Shown one piece after another: positions 59,600-64,000 of a DNA stretch of 64,000 nt. Made by a program: the position numbers and the translations under genes. The notes under the pieces are model-generated. The model saw nothing but the letters and a program-made list of their open reading frames with translations, was not told the DNA's origin and searched no databases. The first letter of the stretch is position 1. Every line of letters begins with the position of its first letter. Source of the stretch: Bimuria novae-zelandiae CBS 107.79 (taxonomy: Eukaryota; Ascomycota; Dothideomycetes; Pleosporales; Didymosphaeriaceae); the NCBI GenBank assembly GCA_010015655.1, contig ML976669.1:614138-678137 (forward strand), read 5' to 3'.

Positions 59600-60709
59600 A
59601 GAAACTTAGTCTAAGCCACCGGTCACGGTGGAGATAACATCACGATCAATTTGGTGCTATGAAAACAAATATGTTCCGTCGCTGTACACCTTACCCTGGG
59701 GTGAACTGCTACACGTAGATAGCCTAGTAGCTGCTGACGTCTTAATGTTTGATCTTCAGCTTTACGCAAGAGGCGAATACGCTGACATCACGACAGGAGA
59801 AGAGGAACAGAGAGCAAAAGAATCATGCTGAGCAACGGCGCGTGTTTGCTAGAGGTTCAGAATGGGCTTTCTGCATGGTGGAGCAAAGTTTGCTGCGGAG
59901 GAGGTCGTGGTGTATTTGAGATATGGGCGAAGGATCACGAAACGAAGACCCGAACGCGCAGGAGGATCGTACCCTATCAGATTATTCCGGAAGGATTTCG
60001 TACGACGTAAGATGCGAAACGTTCCCAGGATTGATGTTCAACACGCATGCGTATAAGAGCGATCGCACCTGTGCGCCTTCCTGGTTGAGAGCAGGTCTTT
60101 CAAAAAAGTATCTGTCAGCTAACTAGGACCGCTTTTATCCAATTTGCAAATTACACTCACCTGTGAACATCTGCCGTGGTGGTCATAGCGTTGAAGTACA
60201 CCTACCCGAAGCCTGATGACATGCCTGGTGCCAATCTTGGTTCTCTCTACCATATTCGGGTCAGTTGCGGGTTCAGTCTATCAATATATATGGAGTAGGT
60301 GATCACGGTTCGTCAAATTAGCCTTTTCACATCCTGGACAACGGGGAAGCGACCCAATCACCCTACCCTCCCCACCGCCACGCCTGGCATGAAACATACC
60401 CACGAGAGAGACCAGGGCCTGCTGTTGAACGATAGCTGCGATTGGATTTGCCGGTTGTATATTGTAATATTGTCAGCGAGGATTGGCCAGTCGTCTCCGT
60501 TTCAACGATGCTTCTCCGCAATGTTCTTCATTTAAGATAAACCAAAGAATATAAGGACAGATTGGAGAGTCACAGGATTTAGCGACGGCGCGTTGTGGTT
60601 CCACTTGAATATTGATTGCCACCGCATGCGACCGTCGCAGGCATAAAGAGTTGCTGTCCTTGGTTCGACGTAATTGCACGAGTTGACCGCCTCCTTCAGT
60701 ACAGCAAAC
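59600..60709 (+). other. Intergenic region upstream of the AA8-AA12 gene
   Basis: About 1.1 kb, with AATATATATGG at about 60285. No coding frame with family resemblance and no cloverleaf recognised. Confidence 0.5.
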
Positions 60710-62819
60710 ATGCCTACCTACAAGCTTTTTGGCAGTGCCATCGCACTTGCCAGCTATGGTAAACATATCCTATCAAGAATTGGGTTGTGCGTTTCGCTAA
60801 TCTACAGGTAGTGATCGCGCAAGGTGAGGTTGAGTCTAAAGTTGTTTGCGATGCGGCCACAAAGATCTGTTATTCGTCGTACACGAACGCAGCGTCCGGA
60901 TTGACCTTTGGAGTCGCTCTCCCGAAGACTGTCGCCGACCCATACGATGCGATCATCAAGATTACAGCGCCGGTAACCACTACATGGGCTGGCTTCGCTT
61001 GGGGTGGCCAGATGGTATGGAATCCTCTCACTGTTGCTTGGCCGAATGGAAACTCTGGAATCGCATCAACACGCTTTGCCTAGTACGCTGTCTCGCTAGC
61101 CTGGACAGTTCTTTCCCTAACAACAAGCAGTTCTATTAGCTTGCCCCAAGGCTACGACGGTGCTGAACACACCCTGTTGAAGGGCACCACCAAGAACAAC
61201 ACCCACTGGACTGTCAACGCTCTCTGCAAAGGCTGCACCGCCTGGCAAGATGTCGACGAGAACCGATTCGTACTAAATGGCACTGGCACAACTCAATTCG
61301 CCTGGGCTTTTGGCACCTCCGCCGTCGAGAACCCGGCCCGCAACGACTCTGCGTTCAATGTACATACCGACGTTGGGCACTGGACTCATGATCTGAATGT
61401 AGCTCGCATTGACAACTTTGCACAGTTGGTGAAGAGCAATTTGTTACTAACATCACCTACAGCTAGCGCCACCACCGTCCCCCCAGCCAACACCATTGTG
61501 ACGAGCATCAAGGCGACTGGCACGAACAATGCTGGCACAGCTATTCCTGCTTCGTGCTCTGGTGCAGGCAATCCTTCGTACCCGGGCACTTTGGCAAGTG
61601 GATGGAAGGCAACCAAGGTTGCTGGAGGTCTGACGCTTCCGCGAGCCATCAAGTTTGACGACAAGGGCAATATGTTGGTGGTCCAGGCTGGAAAGGGTAT
61701 CTCATACCACGCCGTGGGTGCTGATGGCTGCATCACTTCCACGAAGATGTTGGTCTCTTTGAACAGTCTCAACCACGGTATCGCTTTGAGTGTGGATGGA
61801 AAGACCCTGTACGCCAGTTCCATGACCCAAGTCTTTACGTGGCCGTACGACTCCGCCGCGGGAACTGTCGGCACGCGCTCGACCGTCATCACCGGCATGG
61901 TCAACGGCGGCTCGCACTTGACGCGCACGCTCGAGATTGCGCCGCATGCGCCTAACCTGTTGGTTGTCTCTCATGGATCCAACGCGAATATCGATAGCGC
62001 TACTTCCAGCCCATCTGCTGGCCGTGCCATTATCAAGGTTTTCGATCTCTCTAAGCTCCCCAGCGGAGGATATAATTACGTCTCCGGAGGCTACACTGCT
62101 GGTTACGGACAACGTAACGACGTCGGCATCTGCTGGGATGTCAACAACCAGTAGGCGCTACCATCCCCTCCTCACTTCACATCGCGCTAACAAACCACAG
62201 ACTTTGGGGCGTAGAGAACAGCGGCGATCAATTTACCCGCAACGGCAAGGACATCCACAACAACAACCCAGGCGAGAAGATCCACTACATGGGTGACGTA
62301 ACCAAGCCCAACAACAACTGGTACGGCTACCCAACCTGCTTCACCGTCTGGCAGCCCAGCGACTTCACCGACAAGCAATTCCAAGTCGGCGACTGGTTCG
62401 TGCAAACCCCCAGCTCGTCCATGAACGACGACACATGCAACCAGAAGGCCACCAAGCCCGCGTTGACCCTCTTCCCCCACTCGGCCCCCATCGACTGCAA
62501 GTTCAACGCCGACAACTCCAAGATGTTCATCACGTACCACGGCTCGTGGAACCGCTCGCCGACTACGGGGTTCAAGCTCGTCGCTGTTGACTTTAAGAAG
62601 GACGCGAACGGCACGGTTGTGCCTGTGGAGCCGCTCACGAGTAACAGCGCCGCGAAGGATATCTTTGCCAACCCGGATGCTTCGAAGTGTGCGGGCAATG
62701 GGCCGTCTTCGAGCTCGGGGTGCTTTAGGCCGGCGGGCTTGTCGTTTGATAAGAGTGGACGGCTGTATATGACGAGCGATGTGACGAATGGTGAACTTTG
62801 GGTGCTGGGTCAGTCTTAG
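60710..62819 (+). CDS. Secreted AA8-AA12 oxidoreductase (CDH-type cytochrome plus PQQ sugar dehydrogenase)
   Basis: Main exons 60808-61082, 61140-62150 and 62201-62819; the junctions restore RFA-Y-LPQGYDG and NNQ-LWGVENSGD. A short first exon from ATG 60710 (MPTYKLFGSAIALASY) would supply the signal peptide, but the simple GT-AG join to 60808 is off by one base, so this junction is unresolved. The N-terminal 200 residues are a cellobiose-dehydrogenase-type cytochrome b domain: WAGFAWGGQMVWNPLTVAW holds the likely axial Met and VHTDVGHWTHD the likely axial His. After a Thr/Ala-rich linker, the remaining 430 residues form the beta-propeller of soluble PQQ glucose/sorbosone dehydrogenases (LPRAIKFDDKGNMLVV, LNHGIALSVDGKTLYASS, NNNWYGYPTCF, FRPAGLSFDKSGRLYMTSD). 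This is the AA8-AA12 layout of the Coprinopsis PQQ pyranose dehydrogenase, here without a CBM1. It likely oxidises sugars and may pass electrons to lytic polysaccharide monooxygenases. Confidence 0.88.
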
Positions 62820-63828
62820 ATGCTGTGATTGGTGGATATGGTAGGCTGTATATATTGCTAGACTGGGATGCCGTACTGTCTTTGAGAATACAAATCCTTT
62901 CGTTAATACACAGAAATTTGACTATTGAGATGCTGTGGTGTTTTGGCATAAAGTCAGCGAAGCCTTTGCTATCTCAACGAATCTTAACGGCTTTCTCGAG
63001 TATTGTGCTGTTGCGTCTCTTGTTTTGGTAGCAAATGTATTTTCGTCTTGTTGTTGTTGTCAGAGATCAAACCGTCTTGCCTTGCCATATAAGAGGACAA
63101 TATTGTGGAGATAGCTGAAGATACAGCAGATGTACGACTCATATTTCTTGTCAGAGTGATGGTTGTTTTCTACATGCCCAAAAACGGCTCAATATATTTC
63201 CAAGCGTACCAATACGTGGCTTTTTCCGACTTATATAAACTTCAAAAACACACAGGCAGGAGTTACGCCAGACTTCGAGTTGGCGCTATAGAGTGGTCTG
63301 CGAAATGATGTTTTTCTGTTAAAGGCTTATTGTTCTTGGAATACAGATACTCTAAACTTTCAAATCTTACTCACTTGACTCCAAGCAGGTGGCCGGAAAT
63401 CCGAGTCGCGGTCACCAATGACGTACGAGCCAACGGTGAGGGAGGCAGGCGCGACCCGCCCGGGTAACCTGTGATCACGCGCTCTCTAGCGCTATGTCTC
63501 TAAGCGAGTGCCTGTTTGCCTTTAGAAAACTCAATTCCGCCCTCGCCTCTATCTCTAATATTTCCTCTGATAGTTGCCTTCCCCTTCCCTCGAAGTTCGC
63601 CAACGGCTTAAGCAAAAATCGACAGTCGCCCTAAAGTGGACGACGTTAATTATGACGTGCACTCAAATATTGCTTCAGCCTCCGTTACCGCCGACTGTCA
63701 GCGATGATCACATCTCGATATGTGGCTGCCATGACTCAACTGATTTCAGGTTACGTGTTTAATCACTCATCCGCCAAAATCAGTCATCCGCCAGCCCTAC
63801 CAAAATCAACGCGTCTCTATCCACCAAC
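62820..63828. other. Intergenic region
   Basis: About 1 kb after the AA8-AA12 gene. No gene, RNA or clear repeat until the AT-rich change at about 63.83 kb. Confidence 0.5.
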
Positions 63829-64000
63829 ATGCCTCTACCACTACCACAACAGCTTTAATTAGGTTAAAAAGAAGGCAGATTAGCTCTAGCTACCTCTATT
63901 TTTTAAAAACATAAATATTTATCTATTTATCGCGTCTTAGCCTTATATAGCGCGCCTTAATTAACGCTCTGCAATTACCTCGCTAGCACCCTCCCTTAAG
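63829..64000 (+). pseudogene. Start of a second pogo/Fot1-like transposase, RIP-degraded
   Basis: From the ATG at 63829 (MPLPLPQQL) one frame runs to the window edge. Its stops are all TAA/TAG, and its text resembles the helix-turn-helix start of pogo/Fot1 transposases (KEGRLALATSIF.KHKYLSIYRVLALYSAP.LTL), where the family has E-x-R-I-x-L-A ... L-S-I-R-x-A-A ... V-P-x-T-L. Base composition drops to AT-rich exactly here, suggesting that another transposon island begins beyond the right edge. Confidence 0.5.

Noticed and set aside
60590..60690. A tRNA-like GGTTCGA word upstream of the AA8-AA12 gene
   Set aside because: No matching T-stem, acceptor stem or A box around it; no cloverleaf can be drawn.

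Overview
The window looks like nuclear DNA of a filamentous ascomycete (Pezizomycotina). Dothideomycetes/Pleosporales is my best guess, made from family recognition and not from any search. The reasons are short GT-AG introns (about 43-185 bp) with CTAAC-type branch sites, fungal-only families (HET, DUF1996, SUR7/PalI, Msb1-like, RlmA-type MADS box, AusD-like methyltransferase), and a sharply bounded AT-rich block of transposon wrecks whose coding frames are full of TAA/TAG stops, as left by repeat-induced point mutation (RIP).

Left gene-rich arm (1-24.3 kb): the 5' end of a fungal rhodopsin-domain membrane protein leaving the left edge; a broken MFS drug/polyamine-type transporter; a SAM-dependent AusD-like methyltransferase; a 1216-aa HET-domain protein; a penta-EF-hand protein in six exons, one of 17 nt; two disordered conserved proteins in divergent orientation; a SUR7-family membrane protein; an RlmA/MEF2-type MADS-box factor with 57 consecutive glutamines; and a secreted DUF1996 protein.

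Transposon island (24,340-48,533): its two margins are matching inverted repeats, and hAT transposase pieces lie at both ends in the same orientation (C-terminus left, N-terminus right, minus strand). I read the island as one old hAT insertion filled by later insertions. Inside are a Copia element with 172-bp LTRs and an ATTAT duplication; a second Copia with 225-bp LTRs and a GGTTT duplication, nested in a third Copia; a 5' fragment of a fourth; a Gypsy chromovirus with 474/452-bp LTRs, a Cys-rich gag extension, a C-terminal chromodomain and a degraded antisense frame before the 3' LTR; an inverted Gypsy-type LTR; and the C-terminal half of a pogo/Fot1-like transposase.

Right gene-rich arm (48.6-64 kb): two unrecognised genes next to the island (one starting 39 bp from the hAT end, one with a frame break); an HSL-type alpha/beta hydrolase; an Msb1-like morphogenesis protein; a coiled-coil protein; and a secreted two-domain oxidoreductase joining a CDH-type cytochrome (AA8) to a PQQ sugar dehydrogenase (AA12). 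The last 170 bases begin a second RIP-damaged pogo/Fot1-like element.

There are no operons. The genes are mostly unrelated housekeeping, signalling and accessory functions. Two share a theme: RlmA and the Msb1-like protein both belong to the cell-wall-integrity/polarity area in better studied fungi. No tRNA, rRNA or CRISPR array was recognised.
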